NCBI RefSeq assembly: GCF_000317675.1 | Contig: NC_019776.1 | Span: 682,001 to 746,000, forward strand | Source of the DNA: Cyanobacterium aponinum PCC 10605 | Lineage (GTDB): Bacteria > Cyanobacteriota > Cyanobacteriia > Cyanobacteriales > Cyanobacteriaceae | DNA: 64,000 nucleotides | Direction: 5' to 3' | Part shown: piece after piece, positions 54,821-62,791 of the stretch | Numbering within the stretch: position 1 is the stretch's first letter | Layout: every line of letters starts with the position of its first letter | Notes under the pieces: generated by a model | Told to the model about the DNA's origin: nothing | Seen by the model: the letters and a program-made list of their open reading frames with translations, nothing else | The model's database searches: none | Program-made: the position numbers and the translations under genes

Positions 54821-55129
54821 ATGAGCGAAAAAAGACGTAAAATCAGAAAAAGTATATATTTTGAACCTAATCTCAATAAAGCATTAACACTTTTTGCTAA
54901 TGAATATAACATTCCTACAAGTGAGGTTGTAGCTTTATTATTAGCAGGTTTTCTTATTAGTAAAAAGGATATATTTTCATCAGAATTAAGAGAAATAGTA
55001 GAAAAAATTAAGCCGTTTTTGGTATATGGACGTTCAATTCCTTATCTTGAGAATAAAGAAGAACCTTTTGTAACACTAAAAGAAATTATTGATCTTGTTG
55101 AGAAAAACTATGATAACAGTAGTGGATGA
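54821..55129 (+). CDS. Small element protein 2, ribbon-helix-helix-like (102 aa)
   Basis: The N-terminus RRKIRKSIYFEPNLNKALTL followed by FANEYNIPTSEVVALLLAGF fits a ribbon-helix-helix (CopG-like) fold: one basic beta strand, two helices. The C-terminal half is acidic and helical. It begins directly after the stop of the preceding small gene. A role as repressor of the palindromic sites around it is a reasonable guess but is not shown. Confidence 0.6.
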   Translation: MSEKRRKIRKSIYFEPNLNKALTLFANEYNIPTSEVVALLLAGFLISKKDIFSSELREIVEKIKPFLVYGRSIPYLENKEEPFVTLKEIIDLVEKNYDNSSG

Positions 55130-55153
55130 CCATTGTTAATGTACAATATAAAA

Positions 55154-55180
55154 ATCCTTTCAGTAATTACCTGAAAGGAT
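55154..55180. terminator. Hairpin after the small genes
   Basis: ATCCTTTCAG and CTGAAAGGAT form a perfect ten-base stem around TAATTAC. No T-run follows on the plus strand, but a TTTTT run follows on the minus strand. It can act as a terminator or attenuator before the primase gene. Confidence 0.5.
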
Positions 55181-55288
55181 AGGTTAAAAAACACAAAAAG
55201 GTGTTTTGACGGGTACACCTTACCAAAACCCGTTTCACTGTTGTAAGCAGTGAATTATTAAACACTTTATAAAATTTAATATGTTGTT
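55181..55288 (+). promoter_or_regulatory. Structured leader of the primase gene
   Basis: Three further inverted repeats lie in 108 bases: AAAACAC/GTGTTTT around 55190-55207, ACGGGT/ACCCGT at about 55209-55233, and TCACTG/CAGTGA with a seven-base spacer at 55235-55253, the last being a variant of the 16-base operator. The region may fold as a leader RNA or bind a regulator. Confidence 0.45.
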
Positions 55289-57976
55289 ATGATACCATCA
55301 ATTGACTATACAAACCAGTGTTTATCTATACTTGGATATTCTGAAGGTGAAAAAGTTTTTATCAGAAATCTTTATTGCGATCGCACACTCAAGGATAAAT
55401 TTCCACCAGTATTAAAGACATTAGCTTATCCGATCAAAGAAAACCAAATAACTCAAGATGAAGGTTATGGGGTTTACTTTGTTGTCAATGGCGGCGGCAG
55501 AAAAGCAAAAGACGTTACCCATGCTAAGGCTTTATTTTGTGAATTTGATAACTTGTCAGAATCAGAACAATTTAGAGTAATAACTAAAACTGAAGGCTTA
55601 CCCGTACCAACTTTTTATATTAAATCTGGTGGTAAATCAGTTCATTTTTATTGGGTATTTGATGAACCTGTACCGATCGCACAATGGCAAGAATTAATTA
55701 AAGATTTGATTGATTTTTTAGGTTCAGATCCAGCAATAAAAGATCCATCAAGAATCATGAGATTACCAGAATTTTATCATTATTCAGTAGTTGATAATGA
55801 GATTAAACAAAATAATAAATCTGAGTTTAATTTACTTTCTGGAGAAAAATATAGTTATCAATATCTAAGAGATTCTATTCCTCATAAATTACCAAAAGAT
55901 ATAAAAGAATATACCCTTACTCAAATACCAGATCATAAAATAATTGACTTTTTATACGAACACATAAAACCACATCAAAAGGGTACGAATACTTACCAGA
56001 ATTATCGTGAGTTATTTGGAGCAATTAAAAATCTATATGGAGAAGATTTAGCTTTAAAATTTGGGCAAGAATCAACTTTTAATGATGGATATAATTGGGA
56101 ACAGATAATTAAATCAACTAATGGAAATTTTAACTTAGGTACGATTTATTATCAATTAATAGAGTTAGGATTTATCACTAAACAAGATTGGATAAAATTA
56201 TGCAATTATAGCTCTAATAAAAAGAATACAAAGTTCACTGTAACAAGTGAAACTAAAAAGGAAGTTAATACCAATAATAAAAGAGTAGCCAAATTAGATA
56301 ATATTGCTGAAACAAGAGAAATATTAATAAATCAATACTCATCAAGACTCAAATTTAATGAACTAAAAAAATGTGTTGAACTTGATGATGAAGAAGCATT
56401 TTTGGATGACCTTTATTTAAAAATTCATGAAGATCATGGAATAAAAATAAGTAAGCAAATCGCTTATGATTTAGCGGTAATGATTGCCAAAAGAAATAGT
56501 TATCATCCTGTCAAAAATTACCTTGATAACTGCAATGAAGAATCAGAAGAAATAGACATCAGAAATTTATCTAGTTTTGTATTTGGAACAACAGATAAAC
56601 TCCATGATGAAATGCTATTCAGACACCTAATTGGTAGTGTGGCAAGAGTTTATAAATCTGGTTGTAAATTAGATACAGCTCTAATTCTTCAAGGTAGTCA
56701 AGGAATTGGAAAAAGTAGCTTTTTTAAAGTTCTTTATGGGGATAATTTTTTTACTGATTCAGTAACAGGTACTGATAAGGATAATTTGCTAATTCTTCAT
56801 CAACATTGGTGTGCTGAATTAGCTGAGTTTGAAACCATAACCAGTAAAAAAGCAAGTGGTGAACTAAAAGCATTTCTCAGTAAATCTGTAGATACTTTTC
56901 GTGAACCTTATGCTAGATCTAGTCGTACAATAAAACGTCAATCAATAATTGTTGGATCTGTTAATGAATGTGAGTTTTTAGTAGATGCAACGGGAAACAG
57001 AAGATTTTGGGTTATTCCTGTTAAAACTCAAATTGACTTAGAAAAAGTATCGAAGTTTCGTGATGTAATTTGGTCTCAAGCAAAAAAAGCATTTTTTGAA
57101 GGTGAGTTTTGGCATTTGAGCTATGAATCTCAGAAATATAGCGAGGAGTTAAATAAACAATACTTACATACTGATTCTTGGGATAGTGTAGATCTTGATA
57201 ATTATCTATCAGGTTTTGAAGATTTAGGAATAACAATTAGAGAAATATTAATTAATCATCTTGGTTTTGAGGAAAGTCAAATTAAAAGATCAGATGAAAT
57301 GAGAATGAGCAAAATTTTAACCTCTAAATCATGGTTCAAAAAACAGAAATATATTGATGGTAAAAAATATAATAAGTGGTTTTTTGCAAAGTTTGAAGAA
57401 AAGGTTGGTATGGTTGGTATGGTTGGTATAACTCATATAGAGCAAGACTTTCAGACCTACCAACCTCCTACCAACCTCAATGAGGTTGGTATAAATGAAA
57501 AAGTGAATAATTTTGAAAAAAATAGCAACCTACCAACCTCAAATAAAGAATATACCAACCTCAATGATAAGGTTGGTAGCCTTGAAACCATTGATAATAA
57601 AGGGATATACCAACCTCCTATACCATACCAACCTTTTTCTGATCTTTTACAAAAATTAGACACAAAAAAAGAAAAAAGCGAATCAAATGATACATCTAAA
57701 ACTAATGAAGCAAAAAATCAACTAAGTAAAAAAGATACTAATAATTGTCAAATAAAAAGCGAAAATGAAGAAGCGAATGAGTTAGATTTTAAAGATGCAA
57801 AAAGAGAGATAAATAGCTTGTTTATTCAGCTAGGTTATAACAGCAAGGAACAGAGGTTGAATTATGTAAATAATCTATATAAAAACCAGATAAATAACTT
57901 TTTTGATTTATCTGATGAGCAAATAGCTGAACTCTTTATGAAGCTACAAGAGGATTTATGGCAAAAGCAAAAATAA
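55289..57976 (+). CDS. Primase-helicase (RepB-like primase plus VapE SF3-like ATPase)
   Basis: Residues 1-165 resemble RepB-type primases of cyanobacterial plasmids (TLAYPIKENQITQDEGYGVYF, ALFCEFDNLSES, SGGKSVHFYWVFDEPV, DPSRIMRLPEFYHY). A linker follows, then a virulence-associated-E ATPase (about 425-640) with Walker A GSQGIGKSS at 469-477, CAELAEFETI, FREPYARSSRTIKRQSIIVG and GNRRFWVIPV. The last third is low complexity (YQPPTNLNEVG). This pairing is used for self-priming replication in phage satellites and integrative plasmids, so it is the likely replication initiator. An exact inverted operator is inside the gene at 56235-56250, and an iteron cluster is in the 3' part. Confidence 0.85.
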   Translation: MIPSIDYTNQCLSILGYSEGEKVFIRNLYCDRTLKDKFPPVLKTLAYPIKENQITQDEGYGVYFVVNGGGRKAKDVTHAKALFCEFDNLSESEQFRVITKTEGLPVPTFYIKSGGKSVHFYWVFDEPVPIAQWQELIKDLIDFLGSDPAIKDPSRIMRLPEFYHYSVVDNEIKQNNKSEFNLLSGEKYSYQYLRDSIPHKLPKDIKEYTLTQIPDHKIIDFLYEHIKPHQKGTNTYQNYRELFGAIKNLYGEDLALKFGQESTFNDGYNWEQIIKSTNGNFNLGTIYYQLIELGFITKQDWIKLCNYSSNKKNTKFTVTSETKKEVNTNNKRVAKLDNIAETREILINQYSSRLKFNELKKCVELDDEEAFLDDLYLKIHEDHGIKISKQIAYDLAVMIAKRNSYHPVKNYLDNCNEESEEIDIRNLSSFVFGTTDKLHDEMLFRHLIGSVARVYKSGCKLDTALILQGSQGIGKSSFFKVLYGDNFFTDSVTGTDKDNLLILHQHWCAELAEFETITSKKASGELKAFLSKSVDTFREPYARSSRTIKRQSIIVGSVNECEFLVDATGNRRFWVIPVKTQIDLEKVSKFRDVIWSQAKKAFFEGEFWHLSYESQKYSEELNKQYLHTDSWDSVDLDNYLSGFEDLGITIREILINHLGFEESQIKRSDEMRMSKILTSKSWFKKQKYIDGKKYNKWFFAKFEEKVGMVGMVGITHIEQDFQTYQPPTNLNEVGINEKVNNFEKNSNLPTSNKEYTNLNDKVGSLETIDNKGIYQPPIPYQPFSDLLQKLDTKKEKSESNDTSKTNEAKNQLSKKDTNNCQIKSENEEANELDFKDAKREINSLFIQLGYNSKEQRLNYVNNLYKNQINNFFDLSDEQIAELFMKLQEDLWQKQK
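56235..56250 (-). promoter_or_regulatory. TCACTTGTTACAGTGA site 4, inverted, intragenic
   Basis: The plus strand reads TCACTGTAACAAGTGA, the exact reverse complement of sites 1-3, inside the primase-helicase gene about 950 bases after its start. Confidence 0.55.
57403..57633. repeat. TACCAACC iteron cluster (candidate replication origin)
   Basis: Eleven exact copies of the 8-mer TACCAACC or its reverse complement GGTTGGTA occur in 231 bases. Forward copies start at 57458, 57469, 57531, 57553, 57608 and 57626; reverse copies at 57403, 57412, 57421, 57484 and 57571. Forward copies fall in all three reading frames of the host gene, so the repetition is not explained by a repeated peptide. In staphylococcal pathogenicity islands the iterons lie at the 3' end of the helicase gene, a matching location. 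Confidence 0.65.
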
Positions 57977-58059
57977 AGCCAATCTAAACTGAAGTGAACA
58001 AATACTCAAAACTTTTATTCTGACTAGGTTTTAAGTGTTCCTTTGGTGTCAGGTTAGTC

Positions 58060-58083
58060 GATCCGCCCTTTAAAGGGCGGATC
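58060..58083. terminator. Perfect 24-base palindrome after the primase gene
   Basis: Twelve-base arms GATCCGCCCTTT and AAAGGGCGGATC meet without a loop, 84 bases after the primase stop; the GC-rich stem would act as a strong hairpin in RNA. Confidence 0.5.
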
Positions 58084-58446
58084 AATTATCGGTCATCCAA
58101 ACCAAACCGATTTTTGGTGAAAAATCTTGTAACACTAAAACCCTTATTTTCAGTGTGTTTTGGGTTCGCTTTGGTCGCGCGGAGATCCTAAGCACGTCCG
58201 CAACACTAACTGAACAACAAGGTGCATTCTGACACAACCATAATTCAAGAGAAGAAAATAGTAGTTTTTCATCATGGTATGTACCATGATGTGCCGATGA
58301 TATTTTGCTCTTATTTGGGTCTTATCCCTCTTGTTCAATCCTCATAGGGTTGCATTTAGTTTGATAGCCTTAAAACGTCTAAGAGAGCTTCCAAACCTTT
58401 AAGAGTTGGTTACATGGAAAACCTCCTAGTATAAATTTTTAAAGAT

Positions 58447-58539
58447 TGATCCAGAATTGATCCAGATTAAATAGTTATTATTTGTTACAAAAACAATCTA
58501 TCCTAGATAATTCTCCGAAAATGATCCAAAAATGATCCA
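58447..58539 (+). promoter_or_regulatory. Two pairs of TGATCCA sites, right end
   Basis: TGATCCA at 58447-58453 and 58458-58464, then at 58522-58528 and 58533-58539. In both pairs the spacing is 11 bases, identical to the left-end pair. They lie 80-175 bases inside attR. Confidence 0.55.
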
Positions 58540-58619
58540 CTTTTCTCATAAAATCAAATAAATAGAACAAAAACTCAGAATAAAAAAGTCTGAAATGAAG
58601 ATATAGACTAGGTTTAAAG

Positions 58620-58664
58620 AAATGGACGTAACTGGATTCGAACCAGTGACCCCATCGATGTCAA
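58620..58664. repeat. attR: right copy of the 45-bp attachment repeat
   Basis: It is identical to 52898-52942 and is part of the intact tRNA-Val gene. Identity ends at CAA; the next bases (CGATGTACTC) belong only to the tRNA. Confidence 0.9.
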
Positions 58665-58696
58665 CGATGTACTCTAACCAACTGAGCTATACGTCC
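58623..58696 (-). tRNA. trnV: tRNA-Val (anticodon GAC)
   Basis: The 74-base gene folds as a cloverleaf: acceptor GGACGTA/TACGTCC with discriminator A, D stem GCTC/GAGT, anticodon stem CATCG/CGATG with loop TTGACAT (anticodon GAC), T arm with GGTTCGAATCC. CCA is not encoded. The 3' half is the attachment site of the neighbouring element, which leaves the gene intact after integration. Confidence 0.95.
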
Positions 58697-58836
58697 TAGC
58701 AATATAACATTATACTCAGGAACTATAGATAATGCAAGTAAAAAAAGGAAAAAAGGAAATTATCCGTAGAATATTAGGATTAAGCACAATCATTTGTTAG
58801 AATAACAAGGAAAATTTAAAGATCAATTAACAGTCT

Positions 58837-59340
58837 TTGAGTCAATCACTAGAAATTCCAAAACTTGATACTCTGGCACAAGAATTAGCGGCTATCCAGC
58901 AAACTGGCTCAAAAAAAATAGCCCTTTTAGGTTCTCGTCATGTGCCAATTACTCATCAACATTTAATCGAAATGATGAGTTATGCCCTCGTGCTAGAAGG
59001 AAACAGAATCATTACCTCTGGGGCGGCTGGTACTAATTCCGCAGCTATAAAAGGGGCAATGCGTGCTGATCCTAATCTGCTCACTGTTATTCTACCCCAA
59101 AGTCTAGCTCGTCAACCTAAAGAATCTCAAGAACAGTTAAAACAAGTAATTCATCTTGTAGAAAATCCTGACTATGATAATCTTTCTTTAGGAGAAGCTA
59201 GTGCTATTTGCAATCGAGATATTATCTCTCGCTGTCAACAATTAATATGCTTTGCTTTTCATGATAGTCACACTCTCATTCAAACTTGTAAAGAAGCAGA
59301 CGAACAACGAAAAGTTGTGACTCGATTTTATTTTGACTAA
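58837..59340 (+). CDS. DprA/Smf-like Rossmann-fold protein
   Basis: The 167-residue protein starts with TTG (SQSLEIPKLDTLAQEL) and has the DprA-type nucleotide-binding pattern KIALLGSRHVPITHQHLIEM and RIITSGAAGTNSAAIKGAM, and VILPQSLARQPKESQ. It is much shorter than full DprA and lacks its C-terminal winged helix; cyanobacterial genomes annotate such proteins as DNA recombination-mediator protein A. Its role in DNA uptake or recombination is not established. Confidence 0.75.
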   Translation: MSQSLEIPKLDTLAQELAAIQQTGSKKIALLGSRHVPITHQHLIEMMSYALVLEGNRIITSGAAGTNSAAIKGAMRADPNLLTVILPQSLARQPKESQEQLKQVIHLVENPDYDNLSLGEASAICNRDIISRCQQLICFAFHDSHTLIQTCKEADEQRKVVTRFYFD

Positions 59341-59369
59341 GGGGGTTAATGGTTATAAAGCAAGAGGCT

Positions 59370-59389
59370 CAAGACAATTTTTTGTCTTG
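59370..59389. terminator. Hairpin between the DprA-like gene and menC
   Basis: CAAGACAA and TTGTCTTG form an eight-base stem around TTTT, about 30 bases after the DprA-like stop and 24 before the menC start. It may terminate or attenuate read-through. Confidence 0.4.
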
Positions 59390-59412
59390 TCTCAAGCTGT
59401 ATGGGCTTGTTT

Positions 59413-60522
59413 ATGAAGATAGAAGAAATACAACTTTATCAATTATCAATTCCTTTTATTCGTCCTTTTCAATTTAGTAATGGTGAATTGTGTAATCATG
59501 ATTGTCTAATTGTTGCGGTTAAAAGTGAAGGAATAATTGGTTGGGGAGAATGTCCTGTATTTCCCATTCCTTATTACACTTATGAGACAATTGCCACAGC
59601 ATCTCATATTCTTAAAGACTTTCTTATTCCTCAACTCCTCGGCAAAAGTATTGATTCTCTTGTGGCACTGAATAAAGTATTTTCTCGTGTTCGTGGTCAC
59701 AATATGGCTAAATCTTGTTTAGATGCCGCTATTTGCGATTTATTAGCGAGGGTTAATTCTGTGTCGCTATCTCAATTTTTGGGGGGAGAGAAAAAGCGGA
59801 TTCAGGTGGGGGTTAGTGTTTCAATGCAAGATAATTTGATTTACTTATTACAACGCATAGAAGATTATATTCAACAAGGTTATCAAAGAATTAAGTTAAA
59901 AATCGCCCCTAATTATGCCATACAACCTTTAAAAACTATTCGGGAAAAATATCCTTATTTGACGTTAATGGCGGATGCTAATTCGTCTTTTTCTCTTAAT
60001 GATATAGATTTGCTCAAAGCCTTAGATGAGTTCGATTTGTTGATGATTGAACAACCTTTAGCTCACGATGATTTATTAGATCATGCTTATTTACAAACTT
60101 TAATTAAAACCCCTATCTGCCTAGATGAAAGTATTAATAATTTACATGATACACGAGTTGCGATCGCACTTCAAGCGGGGAAGATAATTAATCTTAAACC
60201 CTCAAGAGTGGGAGGTATTAGTAATGCTTTACAAATTCATGATCTATGTCAGAAAGCAGGAATTAAATTATGGTGTGGAGGTATGCTAGAATCAGGCATT
60301 GGTAGGGCAACAAACTTACATTTAGCCAGTCTTAGTAATTTTACCCTTCCTGCTGATATTTCAGCTACTAACCGCTATTTCTATGAAGATATAATTCATC
60401 AGGTTTTCTCTCTTAACAGTTCTGATTCTACTATTGATGTACCCCAAGGATTTGGTATCGGGGTTGACATCAATCAAGAAAGTTTTAATAAATTTGTACA
60501 GACTTGTGATACTTATCGTTAA
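59413..60522 (+). CDS. menC: o-Succinylbenzoate synthase
   Basis: The 369-residue enolase-superfamily enzyme makes o-succinylbenzoate in phylloquinone (photosystem I quinone) synthesis. Seen: the catalytic Lys in RIKLKIAPNY, metal ligands in LMADANSSF, MIEQPL and CLDESI, the second Lys in IINLKPSRVGG, and GGMLESGIGRATNLHLA. This is the type 2 MenC/N-acylamino-acid racemase-like form. The ATG at 59413 gives the family N-terminus (MKIEEIQLYQL); a start four codons upstream is in frame. Confidence 0.9.
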   Translation: MKIEEIQLYQLSIPFIRPFQFSNGELCNHDCLIVAVKSEGIIGWGECPVFPIPYYTYETIATASHILKDFLIPQLLGKSIDSLVALNKVFSRVRGHNMAKSCLDAAICDLLARVNSVSLSQFLGGEKKRIQVGVSVSMQDNLIYLLQRIEDYIQQGYQRIKLKIAPNYAIQPLKTIREKYPYLTLMADANSSFSLNDIDLLKALDEFDLLMIEQPLAHDDLLDHAYLQTLIKTPICLDESINNLHDTRVAIALQAGKIINLKPSRVGGISNALQIHDLCQKAGIKLWCGGMLESGIGRATNLHLASLSNFTLPADISATNRYFYEDIIHQVFSLNSSDSTIDVPQGFGIGVDINQESFNKFVQTCDTYR

Positions 60523-60537
60523 AAGTTATTGAAAAAT

Positions 60538-61119
60538 CTATTTTGATAAAAATTTAGTGGGGGTTAGAGTAAATAAACTAATAATTTTTTCTTGTTCTCT
60601 ATACTCAGAAAATCGTATCTGTTTTAACTCTTCTTCTCCCAAAATGATACGGTAATTAAAGACTTTATAAAAAGTCATTAAATTTGGATAACTAGGAGAT
60701 ATTTTTTCCCACACTGTTTCCCTCATAAGATTTAATTTTTTCTCAGTTTTTAATCCTATTTCTTCTTCTAAACCTCTATATGCACCTTGGAGAGAATTTT
60801 CTCCTCCTTTTATTTTTTCTGTGATGAAATTTTGTTCTCTTCTTCTTACTATTCCAGTCAAAAATATTTGCTTATCTTCAATCAGTTGAAAATAATTATT
60901 TCCTAAATTAAAAATAACTTCGATCGCACTTACTTTCATCAGTCTAACTAGCTTTCCTTGAATTAATTTTAATTGTGATTCTCCTTCTTTTATTTCCTGA
61001 TATAATTCTTCAATAGTTTTGTTTCCTTGTTGATGATTCCATTGATTGATGTCAATATTATTTGTTTTTAAAACACTATTTAAGTCATCTAAATTATCTA
61101 TTTTTAAGTTATCATTCAT
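60538..61119 (-). CDS. Nudix-like hypothetical protein (193 aa)
   Basis: The region KGGENSLQGAYRGLEEEIGL resembles a Nudix box with the REUxEExGU part recognisable as RGLEEEIGL, but the first Glu of the box is not in its usual place. The N-terminal 60 residues are helical and acidic, and the C-terminal part has ILGEEELKQIRFSEYREQEK. Hydrolysis of nucleotide diphosphates is uncertain. It is convergent with menC, with only 15 bases between the stops. Confidence 0.6.
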   Translation of the reverse strand: MNDNLKIDNLDDLNSVLKTNNIDINQWNHQQGNKTIEELYQEIKEGESQLKLIQGKLVRLMKVSAIEVIFNLGNNYFQLIEDKQIFLTGIVRRREQNFITEKIKGGENSLQGAYRGLEEEIGLKTEKKLNLMRETVWEKISPSYPNLMTFYKVFNYRIILGEEELKQIRFSEYREQEKIISLFTLTPTKFLSK

Positions 61120-61368
61120 AGTAATAGGGATTCTTGTGCTGATAGAATAAAGACAGTTATTTAATATTAATTATTTTAGAGTAATTATAAAACTTATGAT
61201 AGTAATAAAAACTAAAAAAATATAAAATTTGACCATCTTTTTATGTAAATACTAGGATTAAGAATAATTATTTAAAATAACGCTTGAAGGAATTTTCAGG
61301 AAAATTTAAAATCAAAAACAATTGTTTAAGATTCATTAAAATTTATTTAATATTATTAGAATATTGTT

Positions 61369-62778
61369 ATGGGAATAATCATTGCTGGTGAAAGAAGTGG
61401 AGTTGGCAAAACGACAATTACTTTAGCGTTATTATCATGGTTAACTCGTCTAGGGAAATCTATACAATCTTTTAAAGTGGGTCCTGATTATATTGATCCT
61501 ATGTTTCACACTGCAATTACTGGTAATGGGTGTCGTAATCTCGACCCAATTTTAACCTCCCCAGACTATGTTAAATGGTGCTTTGATTATTATACTCAGG
61601 ACAAAGATATTGCCATTGTCGAAGGCGTAATGGGTTTATTTGATGGAGTACCTAACTCTCAGAATGCCCACTATGGTAGCACAGCCTATATTGCTAAACT
61701 ATTAAATTTATCTGTAATTTTAACTCTTGATTGTAGTAAAATAAGTTCAAGTATAAGTGCGATCGCATCTGGATATATAAATTTTGATCGAGAAGTAAAA
61801 ATAGTAGGGGTAATTCTAAATAAAGTTGCTAGTGAAAAACATTTATCTTTATTAAGAATAGGACTAGAAAAACTAAATATTCCCATCATGGGGGTATGGT
61901 TTAAACATCAAAAAATCGAGTTACCATCAAGACACTTAGGTTTAATTCCTACCGAAGAAGTAACTCAACATCAAAAGATATTTCAGCAGTTAGGTGAATT
62001 GGCAAAACAAAATATTAATTGGCAATTATTAAATAAGTATTTATATAGTGAGAAATCGATGAAAAAAGTTGATTATTTTTTAGGGAATAATTATCATAAA
62101 TATCCCCTCAAAATTGCCATCGCTAAAGACAAAAGTTTTAATTTTTACTATCAAGATAATTTAGATATATTAAAATATTTAGGTATCGAATTAATTGAAG
62201 TTAGTCCTTTAGAAGATAAAAACTTACCATCAGATATTGATGGTATTTATTTAGGAGGAGGATTTCCTGAAATATTCGCGCTTCAGTTATCCGAAAATAA
62301 ATCCTTTCAGATGAATATTAAAAAGAAAATTGAAAATGGTATCCCTACTTATGCCGAGTGTGGTGGAATGATGTATTTATCGGCAGGAATTGAAGATTTT
62401 AGAGGAGATAAATGGGAAATGGTGGGTGTTTTACCTCATTTTACTGTTATGAGCAATAAATTAACTATCGGCTATAGACAAGTAAAAACACTAATTACCA
62501 ATGATTTTATCAATATTAATCAAACATTAATGGGTCATGAATTTCATCGAGCAGTAGATAGTTTTCAACCGATACCCTATCAAATAGATAAATTATCTGC
62601 TCCCATGTTAGAATTTCAAGACTATTATAGTCAGAAAATTATTTCCTATCAAGGATGGCAAAGATACAATGTTTTTGCTTCTTATTTACACCTTCATTTT
62701 GGCAAATTAATACCCCAATTAGAAACATTTTTACAGGGTTGTTTAAGTTGGCGAAATAGAGCAAAAAGTAAATTATAA
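61369..62778 (+). CDS. cobB: Cobyrinate a,c-diamide synthase
   Basis: The 469-residue enzyme amidates cobyrinate (or hydrogenobyrinate) in B12 synthesis. The N-terminal P-loop domain has IIAGERSGVGKTTITLALLS, SFKVGPDYIDPMFH and IVEGVMGLFDG. The C-terminal class I glutamine amidotransferase domain has YLGGGFPEIFA and the nucleophile Cys in TYAECGGMMYLS, with HEFHRA near the end. Pseudo-B12 is made by most cyanobacteria, so its presence is expected. Confidence 0.92.
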   Translation: MGIIIAGERSGVGKTTITLALLSWLTRLGKSIQSFKVGPDYIDPMFHTAITGNGCRNLDPILTSPDYVKWCFDYYTQDKDIAIVEGVMGLFDGVPNSQNAHYGSTAYIAKLLNLSVILTLDCSKISSSISAIASGYINFDREVKIVGVILNKVASEKHLSLLRIGLEKLNIPIMGVWFKHQKIELPSRHLGLIPTEEVTQHQKIFQQLGELAKQNINWQLLNKYLYSEKSMKKVDYFLGNNYHKYPLKIAIAKDKSFNFYYQDNLDILKYLGIELIEVSPLEDKNLPSDIDGIYLGGGFPEIFALQLSENKSFQMNIKKKIENGIPTYAECGGMMYLSAGIEDFRGDKWEMVGVLPHFTVMSNKLTIGYRQVKTLITNDFININQTLMGHEFHRAVDSFQPIPYQIDKLSAPMLEFQDYYSQKIISYQGWQRYNVFASYLHLHFGKLIPQLETFLQGCLSWRNRAKSKL

Positions 62779-62791
62779 ATGTTTTTCTTCG

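Larger units (their letters stand above)
57977..58619. other. Inverted-repeat-rich noncoding end of the element
   Basis: No credible gene lies in these 643 bases. Palindromes include GATCCGCCCTTT/AAAGGGCGGATC (58060-58083), ATCGGT/ACCGAT (58088-58111), CATCATGGTA/TACCATGATG (58270-58291) and a GC-rich island at 58166-58202 (GGTCGCGCGGAG). A 62-codon minus-strand frame at 58150-58338 has no protein-like pattern. The zone may hold terminators, an origin part or a packaging signal. Confidence 0.5.
52898..58664. mobile_element. Integrative element of about 5.7 kb in tRNA-Val(GAC)
   Basis: Two perfect 45-bp direct repeats (52898-52942 and 58620-58664) bound the element; the right copy is the 3' part of an intact tRNA-Val, the left copy is the displaced fragment. 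Inside lie a tyrosine integrase, two small proteins and a primase-helicase, all on the plus strand, plus noncoding control regions. Period from repeat to repeat is 5722 bases. No structural phage, relaxase or mating genes are present. Functionally it resembles phage-satellite or plasmid-like integrative elements, with recombination, replication and regulation but no transfer machinery of its own. The host range and any helper are unknown. Confidence 0.88.

Noticed and set aside
57403-57633. Peptide repeat (YQPPTNL / VGMVG) as the reason for the TACCAACC copies
   Set aside because: The forward 8-mers fall in three different codon phases, so protein repetition does not explain them.
58150-58338. 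62-codon minus-strand frame at the right end of the integrated element
   Set aside because: It spans a perfect inverted repeat and a GC-rich island, has no ribosome binding site and reads as low-quality protein (runs of His, Tyr, Leu).
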